NCBI GenBank assembly: GCA_017354065.1
Contig: JAFMRN010000130.1
Span: 1-6,772, forward strand
Origin: Solirubrobacterales bacterium
Lineage (GTDB): Bacteria; Actinomycetota; Thermoleophilia; Solirubrobacterales; Solirubrobacteraceae
Direction of reading: 5' to 3'
DNA length: 6,772 bases
Shown: positions 1 to 6,285 of the stretch, in pieces
Numbering within the stretch: the first letter of the stretch is position 1
How the letters are laid out: every line of letters begins with the position of its first letter
Made by a program: the position numbers and the translations under genes
The notes under the pieces: generated by a model
What the model was told of the DNA's origin: nothing
What the model saw: the letters and a program-made list of their open reading frames with translations, nothing else
The model's database searches: none

Positions 1-177
1 ATGCCCGCTGCCGCCGAGCCCGCGGCCGGACCCGAAGCTGCGGCTCGAAGAGCCGCCGAGCCCGCCCGAGCTGTGGAAGCTCGAGGATCCAAAGCCGCCG
101 CGCGCCGCCGCCACGCCGGGCACCAGTGCGCTGAGCAGAAGCGTGAGTGCGGCGGCGAGGAGGGCGCGGAGTTTCAT
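1..177 (-). CDS. Secreted or membrane Gly/Ser-rich protein, N-terminal part (runs off left edge)
   Basis: The minus strand is open from an ATG at 177 to base 1, giving the first 59 residues. The start MKLRALLAAALTLLLSALVP is a clear Sec signal peptide or first membrane helix: two basic residues, a hydrophobic core at about 5-20, then G-V-A-A-A with a plausible signal peptidase I cut after Ala25. The mature start is low-complexity Gly/Ser with scattered Arg and Phe (RGGFGSSSF, SSSRSFGSGRGLGG). Such a signal plus Gly/Ser/Arg-rich leader is seen in bacterial Tim44-like, DUF1517 and TPM-type membrane proteins, but the diagnostic domain would lie outside the window, so no family is assigned. It starts 6 nt after the lipA stop and has no clear Shine-Dalgarno, which suggests translation by reinitiation after lipA in the same transcript. 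The plus-strand reading of this stretch is an Ala/Arg-rich shadow. Confidence 0.7.
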   Translation of the reverse strand, partial: MKLRALLAAALTLLLSALVPGVAAARGGFGSSSFHSSGGLGGSSSRSFGSGRGLGGSGH

Positions 178-183
178 CAGTGA

Positions 184-1161
184 TCAGGCTTGTGCGGCTA
201 CCTGGTGGAGGGGACCGACGCCGGGCTCGTCCTGGACGATGTGCTCATCCGCGTGATAGGAGCTGCGCACCAGCGGGCCGGCCGCGACGTGGGTGAAGCC
301 CAGCGCATACGCGGCGTCTTCAAGTGCCTTGAACTCGTCGGGGTGCCAGTAGCGGACCACGGGCAGGTGGTTCTCGGTCGGGCGCAGGTACTGGCCGACG
401 GTCAGCACCTGGACGTGGTTCTCACGCAGCTGGCCCAGCGCGTCAACCATCTCCTCGAAGGACTCACCGAGTCCGACCATCAGCCCGGACTTGGTGGTGA
501 CCTGGTCACCGCCCATCTCCTTCGCGGTCCGCAGCACGCGGTTGGAGCGCTCCCAGGTCGAGCCGCGGCGCGCGACGGTGTAGAGCCGCGGGACGACCTC
601 GACGTTGTGGTTGAACACGTCGGGACGCGCTTCGATCACCTTCGCCAGGGGCATCTCCTGGCCGCGGAAGTCAGGGGTCAGGACCTCAATCTTGGTGTGC
701 GGTGACTGGCGCCGGATCTGGCGGATGACCCCGACGAAGGCGTGCGCGCCGTAGTCGTACATGTCGTCACGATCGACGCTGGTGATCACTGCGTGGCGCA
801 GCCCCATGCGCGCGACGCTGCGGGCCACGCGCGCGGCCTCCAGCGGGTCATTCCAGGTCGGCTTGCCGGTCTTCACGTTGCAGAAGCCACAGCGCCGCGT
901 GCAGGTGTCGCCGAGGATCATGAAGGTCGCCGTGCCGCGCTCCCAGCACTCGCCGATGTTGGGGCAGGCGGCCTCCTGGCAGACCGTGTGCAGGTTCTCT
1001 TCCTTGATCTGGCTCTGCAGCTCGCGGTAGCGCTGGCCGCCGGGGGCGGGGACCTTGAACCACGGGGGCTTGCGGCCCTTGTACGGCTGTGTCTCCTCGA
1101 CCTGGAGCACGGTCAGGACATCACGGATGCCGCCCGGGTTCGAACGCGCGCGAGTGCTCAT
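184..1161 (-). CDS. lipA: Lipoyl synthase LipA
   Basis: Radical SAM enzyme that inserts two sulfur atoms at C6 and C8 of an octanoyl group attached to a lipoyl domain, the last step of lipoate assembly in the cytoplasm. The 325-residue length is normal. All cluster ligands are visible: the auxiliary [4Fe-4S] motif C61-x4-C66-x5-C72 (CQEAACPNIGEC), the radical SAM motif C87-x3-C91-x2-C94 (CTRRCGFC), and the C-terminal R299-S300-S301-Y302 motif that holds the serine ligand of the auxiliary cluster. MVGLGE at 228-233 and GQYLRPT at 256-262 are also typical. It lies 24 nt after lipB and its presumed substrate protein, E2, is in the same operon. The ATG start is the only good one. A GAAGGA sequence directly abuts it with no spacer, so coupling to lipB translation is more likely than a normal ribosome binding site. 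The lipB stop is in the same frame as this gene. Confidence 0.97.
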   Translation of the reverse strand: MSTRARSNPGGIRDVLTVLQVEETQPYKGRKPPWFKVPAPGGQRYRELQSQIKEENLHTVCQEAACPNIGECWERGTATFMILGDTCTRRCGFCNVKTGKPTWNDPLEAARVARSVARMGLRHAVITSVDRDDMYDYGAHAFVGVIRQIRRQSPHTKIEVLTPDFRGQEMPLAKVIEARPDVFNHNVEVVPRLYTVARRGSTWERSNRVLRTAKEMGGDQVTTKSGLMVGLGESFEEMVDALGQLRENHVQVLTVGQYLRPTENHLPVVRYWHPDEFKALEDAAYALGFTHVAAGPLVRSSYHADEHIVQDEPGVGPLHQVAAQA

Positions 1162-1185
1162 TCCTTCAGAGTACTTAACGCTGGC

Positions 1186-1884
1186 TCAGGCCGGCACAGC
1201 GTTCAGCGCCGATTCGAGCCGCGCGGGTGTGACGAGCCGCTGGCGGGCGCCGAGCTCCTTGGCCACCGCGTGGCCCGCGCGTTTGGCGAAGCAGTCCATG
1301 CAGTCCGGGTCGGGTCCTGTCAGCTCCGCTGCCACCGAGGTCATCTGCACACTGGGCAGGCCACAGGCCGTGAACCAGGTCCACGGCGCCATGTCGTTGT
1401 CGACGTTGACGGCGAAACCGTGGGTGGCAACGCCACGCGACACGTGCACCCCGATCGAGGCGATCTTGCGGTCCTCAACCCAGACGCCGGTGTAGTCGGG
1501 ACCGTCCTCGACCCGCGCGTGGGCGCTGACGCCCTGCTCTGCCAGGGCGCTGATCAGCGCGCGTTCCAGCAGCCGCACGTAGGCGACGACGTCATCGACG
1601 GCGACGATCGGGTAGCCGACCAGCTGGCCGGGGCCGTGGTATGTGAGCTTGCCCCCGCGGTTCACGTCGACCACGTCGACGCCGCGCTCGGCCAGCCACG
1701 CCTCACCGAAGGGCAGATCCTCCGGCGCGGCACGCCGGCCGCGGGTGACCACGGCCGGGTGCTCGAGCAACAGCATCGTGTCTGGGATCAGGCCGTCCTG
1801 GCGCGCGGCGCAGAGCCGTTGTTGGAGCGCCAGGGCCTCGCGGTAGTCCAGCAGCCCGGCGTGGCAGACCCAGAGTTCAGTCAC
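1186..1884 (-). CDS. lipB: Octanoyltransferase LipB (lipoyl(octanoyl) transferase)
   Basis: Transfers octanoate from octanoyl-ACP to the lysine of lipoyl domains, the step before LipA. The 232-residue protein carries the family signature R76-G-G-K-L-T-Y-H83-G-P-G-Q87, the catalytic lysine K140 in DRKIASIGVHVSRG, and the acyl-accepting cysteine C174 in FTACGLPS, matching the known Cys/Lys dyad. The start is GTG at 1884, which overlaps the E2 stop by 4 nt (GTGA), a classic translational-coupling junction; the local Shine-Dalgarno is weak. Its place between E2 and lipA fits direct modification of the E2 made by the same operon. A CxxC pair (C195, C198) after the catalytic domain core is not part of the known mechanism. 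The stop is followed by 24 nt without another in-frame stop before lipA. Confidence 0.96.
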   Translation of the reverse strand: MTELWVCHAGLLDYREALALQQRLCAARQDGLIPDTMLLLEHPAVVTRGRRAAPEDLPFGEAWLAERGVDVVDVNRGGKLTYHGPGQLVGYPIVAVDDVVAYVRLLERALISALAEQGVSAHARVEDGPDYTGVWVEDRKIASIGVHVSRGVATHGFAVNVDNDMAPWTWFTACGLPSVQMTSVAAELTGPDPDCMDCFAKRAGHAVAKELGARQRLVTPARLESALNAVPA

Positions 1885-3056
1885 CTGACCGACTCTAGCT
1901 CGCCTCTCAGGGTGGCCAGGAACTGCGCGGCCAGGACCCCGTCCAGGGCGCGATGGTCCCAGGACAGGCCGAGGATCGTCATCGCGCGGATCGCGATCGC
2001 ATCATCGATCACGACCGGGCGTTTGACCACGGCCTCAAGGTCGAGGATCGCGACCTGGGGCTGGTTGATCACCGGCGTCGCCATGATCGAGCCGTACTGA
2101 CCGGGGTTGGTGATCGTGAACGTGCCACCGCGGGTCTCATCGGGGCTCAGCTGGCCCGCCCGCGCCCGCCGTGCGAGGTCCTTGATCCGTCCTGCCAGGC
2201 CCTGGACCGACAGGTCCTGGGCGTTGTGGATGACCGGCACTATCAGCCCGTTCTCACCGAGCGAGACCGCGATCCCGAGGTTCACGCTGTGGTGCACCGC
2301 GTAGTCCTCACCCTCCAGCGTGGCGTTCAGCGCGGGATGCTCGGCCAGCGCCGTGATGCATGCCCGCGCGACATGCGGGAGTGCCGTGAGCCCGCTCTTG
2401 GCGCGCGCCTGCTCCACCGCGGTCATGTCCGCCTCCGCCCACGTGGTGCAGGTCGCGGCGGTCTGCTGGGAGCGTTTCATGTGCTCGCCGATCTGACGGC
2501 GCATCCTTGACAGCGTCGTGGTTTCGCCGGTCTTTGAGACCGGCGCGGGGACGTCCGGCTCATCGGGTCTGTACGGAGACTCGATGTGCAGCGGCGGCTC
2601 CTGGGTTTCGGCGGCGGCCAGCACGTCCTGTTTGCGGACCCGGCCGTTGCGGCCGCTGCCCTGGATCCGCTCCAGGTCGACGTGCTTGTCAGCCGCGATC
2701 CGGCGCACCACCGGGGAGTAGTAGCGGTGCTCACCCTGGCCGTTGATCTCGACACGGCCGCGCTCGGGGCTGACCCGGTTCTGGGTTCCTTGAGCGCCCC
2801 CCTCGCCGCCGAGGCGCGCGAGCACCGCGCCGACCGGCACGGTCTGCTCGACCTCCACCAGGATCTCGGAGACCACACCGGCCGCGGGCGCGGGGACCTC
2901 CGTGTCGATCTTGTCGGTCGAGACCTCACAGACGGTCTGGTCGGCGGCGACCGTGTCCCCGACCTTGACATGCCAGGCGACGACCGTGCCCTCCGCGACC
3001 GACACGCCCATCTGCGGCATGGTCACATCTGTCGCCTCAGTAACCGAGGAGCTCAT
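1881..3056 (-). CDS. Dihydrolipoamide acyltransferase, E2 of a 2-oxoacid dehydrogenase complex
   Basis: E2 core subunit (391 residues) that takes the acyl group from E1 on a swinging lipoyl arm and passes it to CoA. Domains: one lipoyl domain at about 10-83 with the modified lysine K49 in STDKIDTEV; a peripheral-subunit-binding domain at about 111-148 (SPVVRRIAADKHVDLERI, GSGRNGRVRKQDV); and the catalytic domain from about 180 to the end, with the active-site motif S365-W-D-H368-R-A-L-D372-G. Linkers are short rather than long Ala/Pro arms. The ATG at 3056 is chosen because a GGGAGG Shine-Dalgarno sits 6 nt upstream and the lipoyl domain begins soon after. The frame is open farther upstream, but that stretch is out-of-frame E1 beta sequence. 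It overlaps E1 beta by 20 nt and lipB by 4 nt. Substrate is undecided: pyruvate, branched-chain 2-oxoacid or other (pdhC, bkdB or similar). Confidence 0.93.
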   Translation of the reverse strand: MSSSVTEATDVTMPQMGVSVAEGTVVAWHVKVGDTVAADQTVCEVSTDKIDTEVPAPAAGVVSEILVEVEQTVPVGAVLARLGGEGGAQGTQNRVSPERGRVEINGQGEHRYYSPVVRRIAADKHVDLERIQGSGRNGRVRKQDVLAAAETQEPPLHIESPYRPDEPDVPAPVSKTGETTTLSRMRRQIGEHMKRSQQTAATCTTWAEADMTAVEQARAKSGLTALPHVARACITALAEHPALNATLEGEDYAVHHSVNLGIAVSLGENGLIVPVIHNAQDLSVQGLAGRIKDLARRARAGQLSPDETRGGTFTITNPGQYGSIMATPVINQPQVAILDLEAVVKRPVVIDDAIAIRAMTILGLSWDHRALDGVLAAQFLATLRGELESVR

Positions 3057-3996
3057 CACAGGCCTCCCGGATCCGCGTGACAGAGGGCAGCACCGCGGCT
3101 TCAAGCGGCGGTGAGAAGGGGATCGGCACGTCCGGGGTGGCGATCCGCTTGACCGGGCCGTCGAGCATCTCAAAGGCGTGCTCGGCGATCACGGCCGAGA
3201 CCTGGGCGCCGGCGGCGCAGGTCGCATTGGCCTCATCGACGATCACGACCTTGGAACAGCGCGACACCGAATCGACGATCGCCTCCACGTCGAGCGGCGT
3301 CAGGGAACGCAGGTCCAGCACCTCGACGCCGTCCAGCTCGGCGGTCGCCTCCAGGGCGGCGGGGACCATCGCCCCATAGGTGATCACGGTCAGGTTTTCG
3401 CCGCGGCGTGCGATCCGCGCCTTGAACGGGGTCGTGTAGATGCCGTCCTGGACCTCGCCGCGGACACGGCGGTAGAGGTGCTTGTGCTCCATGAACACGA
3501 CCGGGTTGGGGTCCTGGATCGCGGCGTGCAGCAGGCCCTTGGCGTCCTCCGCGGTGGACGGGGCGACGACCTTCAGGCCCGGCGAGTGCATGAACCACGC
3601 CTCCGGGTTCTGGGAGTGGAACGGGCCGCCGGAGAAGCCGCCGCCGGATGGCAGGCGGACCACCATCGGCACCGCCAGCCCCTGGCGGTAGTGCATCTTC
3701 GCGGCGACGTTGACGAGCTGGTCAAAGCCACAGGCGATGAAGTCGGCGAACTGCATCTCAGCCACCGGCCGCAGCCCGGAGACGGCCGCGCCCACTGCCG
3801 TGCCGATGATCGCCGTTTCGGCCAGCGGCGTGTCCATCACCCGGTCCGCTCCGAACTCCTCATGGAAGCCGTGGGTGACCTTGAAGGCGCCGCCGAAGGC
3901 GCCGATGTCCTCACCGAGCAGGAACACACGCTCATCAGCGCGCAGCTCGTCGCGCAGCGCGGAGGAGATCGCCTGGAGGTAGGTGAGCTCAGGCAT
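3037..3996 (-). CDS. 2-oxoacid dehydrogenase E1 component, beta subunit
   Basis: Beta subunit (319 residues) of the heterotetrameric thiamine-diphosphate E1 enzyme, which pairs with the alpha subunit encoded just upstream. Recognisable family segments: GEDIGAFGGAFKVT (28-41), DTPLAE (55-60) with the conserved glutamate E60 expected to contact the aminopyrimidine ring of ThDP, MQFADFIACGFDQLVN (81-96), HSQNPEAWFMHSPGLKVVAPS (127-147), and the C-terminal transketolase domain with DLRSLTPLD (228-236) and TPDVPIPFSPPLE (287-299). The true start is the ATG at 3996: it opens directly into the family N-terminus MPELTYLQAI and overlaps the E1 alpha stop by 8 nt, with a G-rich GGTGGG as a weak ribosome site. 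The frame continues upstream to about 4416, but that part is Arg/Ser-rich shadow of E1 alpha. Pyruvate-type and branched-chain-type beta subunits are too alike to separate here. Confidence 0.94.
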   Translation of the reverse strand: MPELTYLQAISSALRDELRADERVFLLGEDIGAFGGAFKVTHGFHEEFGADRVMDTPLAETAIIGTAVGAAVSGLRPVAEMQFADFIACGFDQLVNVAAKMHYRQGLAVPMVVRLPSGGGFSGGPFHSQNPEAWFMHSPGLKVVAPSTAEDAKGLLHAAIQDPNPVVFMEHKHLYRRVRGEVQDGIYTTPFKARIARRGENLTVITYGAMVPAALEATAELDGVEVLDLRSLTPLDVEAIVDSVSRCSKVVIVDEANATCAAGAQVSAVIAEHAFEMLDGPVKRIATPDVPIPFSPPLEAAVLPSVTRIREACDELLGY

Positions 3997-5119
3997 GTGC
4001 CCACCCCGACCACGGTGCGAGCCCGTCGGCGAGCTCTGTGGCCTCACCCTCACAGAACACGCCGTCCAGCGCCGTGTCCGGGTCGGGCATCGGCGAGGCG
4101 AGCGCCTCCTGGGAGGCCGCGTCGATCTCGGCGTCGACGTCGCGCTGGAGGGCGTCAAGGTCGACGCCGAGCTCTTTGAGACGCTTGGATTGCAGCTTGA
4201 TCGGGTCACGCGCGGCCCAGTGCTCGACCAGCTCCTTGGGTACATAGCGCATGTCATCGTGGGCGGCGTGGCCGTGCATGCGCATCGTCTGGGCCTCGAC
4301 CAGGGTCGGGCCCTCACCGTTGGCCGCGCGCGTGCGCGCCTCGTGCACCGCCGCGAACATCGCCTCGGCGTCATTGCCGTCGACGCTGACACCGCGGACG
4401 CCGTAGGTCTCCGCACGCTTGACCGGGTCGACTGCGAACTGGGCGCTGGTCGGCGTCGAGTACGCGTACTGGTTGTTCTCCAGCACGAAGATCACGCCGA
4501 GGCGCTGGACGCCGGCCCAGTTCAGGGCCTCGTGGAAGTCCCCGCGTGAGGAGGCGCCGTCCCCGCAGAAGGTCAGCGCGGCGGCCTTCTGGCCGCGGAG
4601 CTTGAAGGCCAGCGCCAGGCCGTTGGCCACGCACATCATGTCGGGCAGCATTGAGACCATTCCGACACAGCCGCGGTTGCGGTCGCCGAAGTGGACGTTC
4701 CCGTCCCGGCCGCCGGTGATGCCGCTGGCGCGGCCCATGTACTGGGCCAGGATCCGTGCGGGCTCGACGCCGCGGACTATGTGCGCCGCCAGGTCGCGGT
4801 GCAGGATGCAGAGCCGGTCCTCAGCGGCCATCGCGAAGGCCGCGCCCGCGGACACTGCCTCCTGGCCGTAGCCGTCGTAGAAGGACCCCGGCACCTTGCC
4901 CTGCTTGTACAGGCTCAGCGCGCGTGCCTCCAGGCCGCGCATCATCAGCATCGCCCGGAGCAGGCCGACACGATCGTCGACCGTTAGATGGTCGGTCGTC
5001 CGAGTATCGGGTCCGGGTCGTTCATGGCCGCCCTCCGGGGGACTCACTTTTGGTGAACCGTTCCGGTCGGCGGGGATATCGAGCATCGCTTCTGGCGAGG
5101 CCACAACATCTCTAGCCAC
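3989..5119 (-). CDS. 2-oxoacid dehydrogenase E1 component, alpha subunit
   Basis: Alpha subunit (376 residues) of the ThDP-dependent E1 enzyme that decarboxylates a 2-oxoacid and acylates E2 lipoyl groups. The ThDP/Mg-binding motif is complete: G186-D187-G188 through N215-N216 (GDGASSRGDFHEALNWAGVQ then ENNQYAYSTP). Other family marks are GSFYDGYGQEAVSAG (78-92), HRDLAAHIVRG (107-117) and GRDGNVHF (137-144). The loop equivalent to the regulated loop of mitochondrial E1 reads M-H282-G-H-A-A-H-D-D, without the phosphorylatable serines. Residues 1-43 are a Pro/charged, probably disordered extension. The GTG start at 5119 is well supported: AAGGAGAT lies just upstream with a 6-nt spacer from AAGGAG. 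This is the first gene of the operon and overlaps E1 beta by 8 nt. Acetoin-dehydrogenase or branched-chain specificity are alternatives to pyruvate. Confidence 0.94.
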   Translation of the reverse strand: MARDVVASPEAMLDIPADRNGSPKVSPPEGGHERPGPDTRTTDHLTVDDRVGLLRAMLMMRGLEARALSLYKQGKVPGSFYDGYGQEAVSAGAAFAMAAEDRLCILHRDLAAHIVRGVEPARILAQYMGRASGITGGRDGNVHFGDRNRGCVGMVSMLPDMMCVANGLALAFKLRGQKAAALTFCGDGASSRGDFHEALNWAGVQRLGVIFVLENNQYAYSTPTSAQFAVDPVKRAETYGVRGVSVDGNDAEAMFAAVHEARTRAANGEGPTLVEAQTMRMHGHAAHDDMRYVPKELVEHWAARDPIKLQSKRLKELGVDLDALQRDVDAEIDAASQEALASPMPDPDTALDGVFCEGEATELADGLAPWSGWAHA

Positions 5120-5123
5120 TTCG

Positions 5124-5131
5124 ATCTCCTT
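5124..5131 (-). promoter_or_regulatory. Strong Shine-Dalgarno of E1 alpha
   Basis: The minus strand reads AAGGAGAT here, and AAGGAG ends 6 nt before the GTG at 5119. It is the strongest ribosome binding site seen in the operon, along with the GGGAGG of E2, and it fixes the non-ATG start of the lead gene. Confidence 0.8.
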
Positions 5132-5147
5132 ATGTTGGTGTAGGCCA

Positions 5148-5175
5148 AGCGTACACCCCTATGTGACGGTCAGCA
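5148..5175 (-). promoter_or_regulatory. Tentative promoter of the E1-E2-lipB-lipA operon
   Basis: On the minus strand TACGCT (5148-5153) fits an actinobacterial -10 (TANNNT). A weak TGCTGA (5170-5175) lies 16 nt upstream as a possible -35. Transcription would start near 5141, giving a leader of about 20 nt that contains the Shine-Dalgarno. This is based on position and loose consensus only, and other -10 choices are possible. Confidence 0.3.
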
Positions 5176-5177
5176 CA
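5162..5177. promoter_or_regulatory. CRP/FNR-like palindromic operator candidate
   Basis: The sequence TGTGACGGTCAGCACA is TGTGA-N6-GCACA, one base away from the CRP consensus half-site pair TGTGA-N6-TCACA. It lies in the 83-nt divergent intergenic region and overlaps the -35 zone of both tentative promoters, so a bound regulator could act on the dehydrogenase operon and the membrane protein gene together. CRP-family regulators with such sites are common in Actinobacteria; which protein would bind here is unknown. Confidence 0.35.
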
Positions 5178-5190
5178 GGTAGGTCGGCCG

Positions 5191-5203
5191 TACCTTTTGT
5201 CTA
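5191..5203 (+). promoter_or_regulatory. Tentative -10 element of a leaderless transcript
   Basis: TACCTT at 5191-5196 fits TANNNT and is followed by 6 nt and then the ATG at 5203. That spacing would place the transcription start at or next to the A of the start codon. No Shine-Dalgarno is present at a workable distance, and both facts agree with leaderless translation, which is common in Actinobacteria. Confidence 0.35.
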
Positions 5204-5781
5204 TGGACCTGGTCAGACTTCGCTGGCGCTTGCGCGGCGCCTGGCAGTGGCCGAGCGTGGTGGCCCTGACGCTCGCCGACGCGCTGATCGTGCACTGGCT
5301 GCCGCCCAGCGGTGACAGCGAGTCACTGGTCGGCGGCTGGCTGATCGGCCTGGTCCTGACCCTGATAGCCCTGTGCCTGCTGGTGCCCCTGGGCGGTTTT
5401 TTGATCCGCAAGCGCCGCCCGGACCTGCCACGGGTGGTGGCGCGTAACTACGCGGGGGCGCTGAGCACGCTGCTGGTCAGCCTGGCGCTGCTGGCGGCCG
5501 GGATCGCCAACCAGGCGACGATCCGCGCCGACCACACCGCGCTCCTCGACGCCAGCCAGCGGGCCGAGGCCTGGATCGGCTTTCATGCCCCGGCGCGCTT
5601 CCAGCGCAACGTCCAGCGCCTGGACACCTTCCAGATCCAGCCCCAGCGCGTGTTCCGCAGCTGTGTCAGTGACGGACCGCGCTACTACTGCGTGGTCGTG
5701 GACCGCTCCAAGCCGTGGGGCTCGGGCGTGCGCTACGACGGGTCGGAGTCCAACACGCTGTTATCTCAGGGGACGGATTGA
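5203..5781 (+). CDS. Unrecognised three-helix membrane protein with extracytoplasmic C-terminal domain
   Basis: A 192-residue protein of no family I recognise. Hydrophobic segments at about 17-34, 44-68 and 84-104 look like three membrane helices. The basic N-terminus (RLRWRLRGAW) and the RKRRPDLPR loop after helix 2 put the N-terminus and that loop inside, so the last 88 residues should face outside. That tail contains DHTALLDASQRAEAWIG (110-126), QRNVQRLDTFQIQP and two cysteines, C154 and C163 (FRSCVSDGPRYYCVVVD), which could form a disulfide in an extracytoplasmic domain. The ATG at 5203 is preferred; a TTG two codons earlier is also in frame. It is divergent from the dehydrogenase operon and convergent with the SCP2-like gene, with a hairpin terminator 10 nt after its stop, so it is probably transcribed alone. 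No link to its neighbours can be shown. Confidence 0.72.
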   Translation: MDLVRLRWRLRGAWQWPSVVALTLADALIVHWLPPSGDSESLVGGWLIGLVLTLIALCLLVPLGGFLIRKRRPDLPRVVARNYAGALSTLLVSLALLAAGIANQATIRADHTALLDASQRAEAWIGFHAPARFQRNVQRLDTFQIQPQRVFRSCVSDGPRYYCVVVDRSKPWGSGVRYDGSESNTLLSQGTD

Positions 5782-5790
5782 GGATGGGCC

Positions 5791-5814
5791 AAAAGGGTCC
5801 ACATAGGAGCCTTT
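5791..5814. terminator. Bidirectional hairpin terminator between convergent genes
   Basis: The arms AAAGGGTCC (5792-5800) and GGAGCCTTT (5806-5814) pair at 8 of 9 positions around the 5-nt loop ACATA. The stem ends in TTT on the plus strand and TTTT on the minus strand. It lies between the stops at 5781 (plus) and 5824 (minus), the expected place for a shared terminator. The U tracts are short, so efficiency may be modest. Confidence 0.6.
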
Positions 5815-5823
5815 CGACCCAAG

Positions 5824-6285
5824 CTAGAGGCGCAGAACCGCGGGCATCCGCAGCGCCGTGAACGGCTCGCCGCCGAAGTCAAGGCGCTTCTGGGAGAGCA
5901 GCTCCCAGAGACCCTCGTTGCCACTGACGATCCGGATCATGTCACCGAGGGACGCGCTCAGCCAGGCCTGCGCCTCAGGCGCGCTGGTGCGCGTGACGTG
6001 CAGCTCACCGTCGGCGATCTCCAACCGGAAACGCGCTTCCGGACCGCCCTCTGAGGCGCTGACGCGCAACTCGACCACGGCGTTCAAGTCGCCGGCCGCC
6101 TGGGCGTCAAAGCGCTGGCGCAGTACCGCGGGGAGCGCCCTCAGCGCGGCACGGCGGGTAGCCGGGTTGTTGTCTACGTGTGCGGCGATCCTGCCACCGC
6201 GAACGATCGTCGCGGACAGGACCGGGTTGACCCGGACCTGATTGTCCATCCCGGACACTGAATATGTGGTGCTTGTAGCTGTCAT
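5824..6285 (-). CDS. SCP2-like (sterol carrier fold) domain protein
   Basis: A 153-residue protein whose residues from about 45 to the end follow the SCP2 pattern: an opening helix (LRALPAVLRQRFDAQAA), the strand pair DLNAVVELRVSA and ARFRLEIADGELHVTR, a segment like the usual low-level acidic stretch (SAPEAQAWLSASLGDMIRIVSG), and the closing WELLSQKRLDFGGEPFTALRMPAVLRL. SCP2 folds form a hydrophobic pocket for lipids or other apolar ligands. The N-terminal 40 residues are not recognised. No signal peptide is seen, so a cytoplasmic location is likely. The ATG at 6285 is the only start before an in-frame stop upstream (6325-6327); Met13 at 6249 is an alternative, and neither has a good Shine-Dalgarno. 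It follows a diiron monooxygenase coupling-protein gene by 66 nt on the same strand, so a role in binding or delivering a hydrophobic substrate is possible but unproven. Confidence 0.68.
   Translation of the reverse strand: MTATSTTYSVSGMDNQVRVNPVLSATIVRGGRIAAHVDNNPATRRAALRALPAVLRQRFDAQAAGDLNAVVELRVSASEGGPEARFRLEIADGELHVTRTSAPEAQAWLSASLGDMIRIVSGNEGLWELLSQKRLDFGGEPFTALRMPAVLRL

Noticed and set aside
1..183. Plus-strand 60-codon Ala/Arg-rich frame
   Set aside because: The minus strand encodes a clear signal peptide in the right place after lipA; the plus frame is a low-complexity shadow.
190..705. Plus-strand open frame opposite lipA
   Set aside because: Antisense to the conserved C-terminal half of LipA, no domain or start signal of its own.
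742..2100. Long plus-strand open frame (452 codons) opposite lipA and lipB
   Set aside because: It is the antisense of two genes with intact catalytic motifs; the translation is His/Ala/Gly/Arg-rich without any domain, as expected in GC-rich DNA.
3057..3173. 39-residue N-terminal extension of E2
   Set aside because: The ATG at 3056 has a GGGAGG site at ideal spacing and opens straight into the lipoyl domain.
3178..4179. Plus-strand open frame (333 codons) opposite E1 beta
   Set aside because: Shadow of a confidently identified gene; the product is low-complexity Asp/His/Arg/Gly without a recognisable fold or ribosome site.
4000..4416. N-terminal 140-residue extension of E1 beta
   Set aside because: The extension is Arg/Ser/Pro-rich out-of-frame reading of E1 alpha; the family N-terminus begins at the ATG at 3996.
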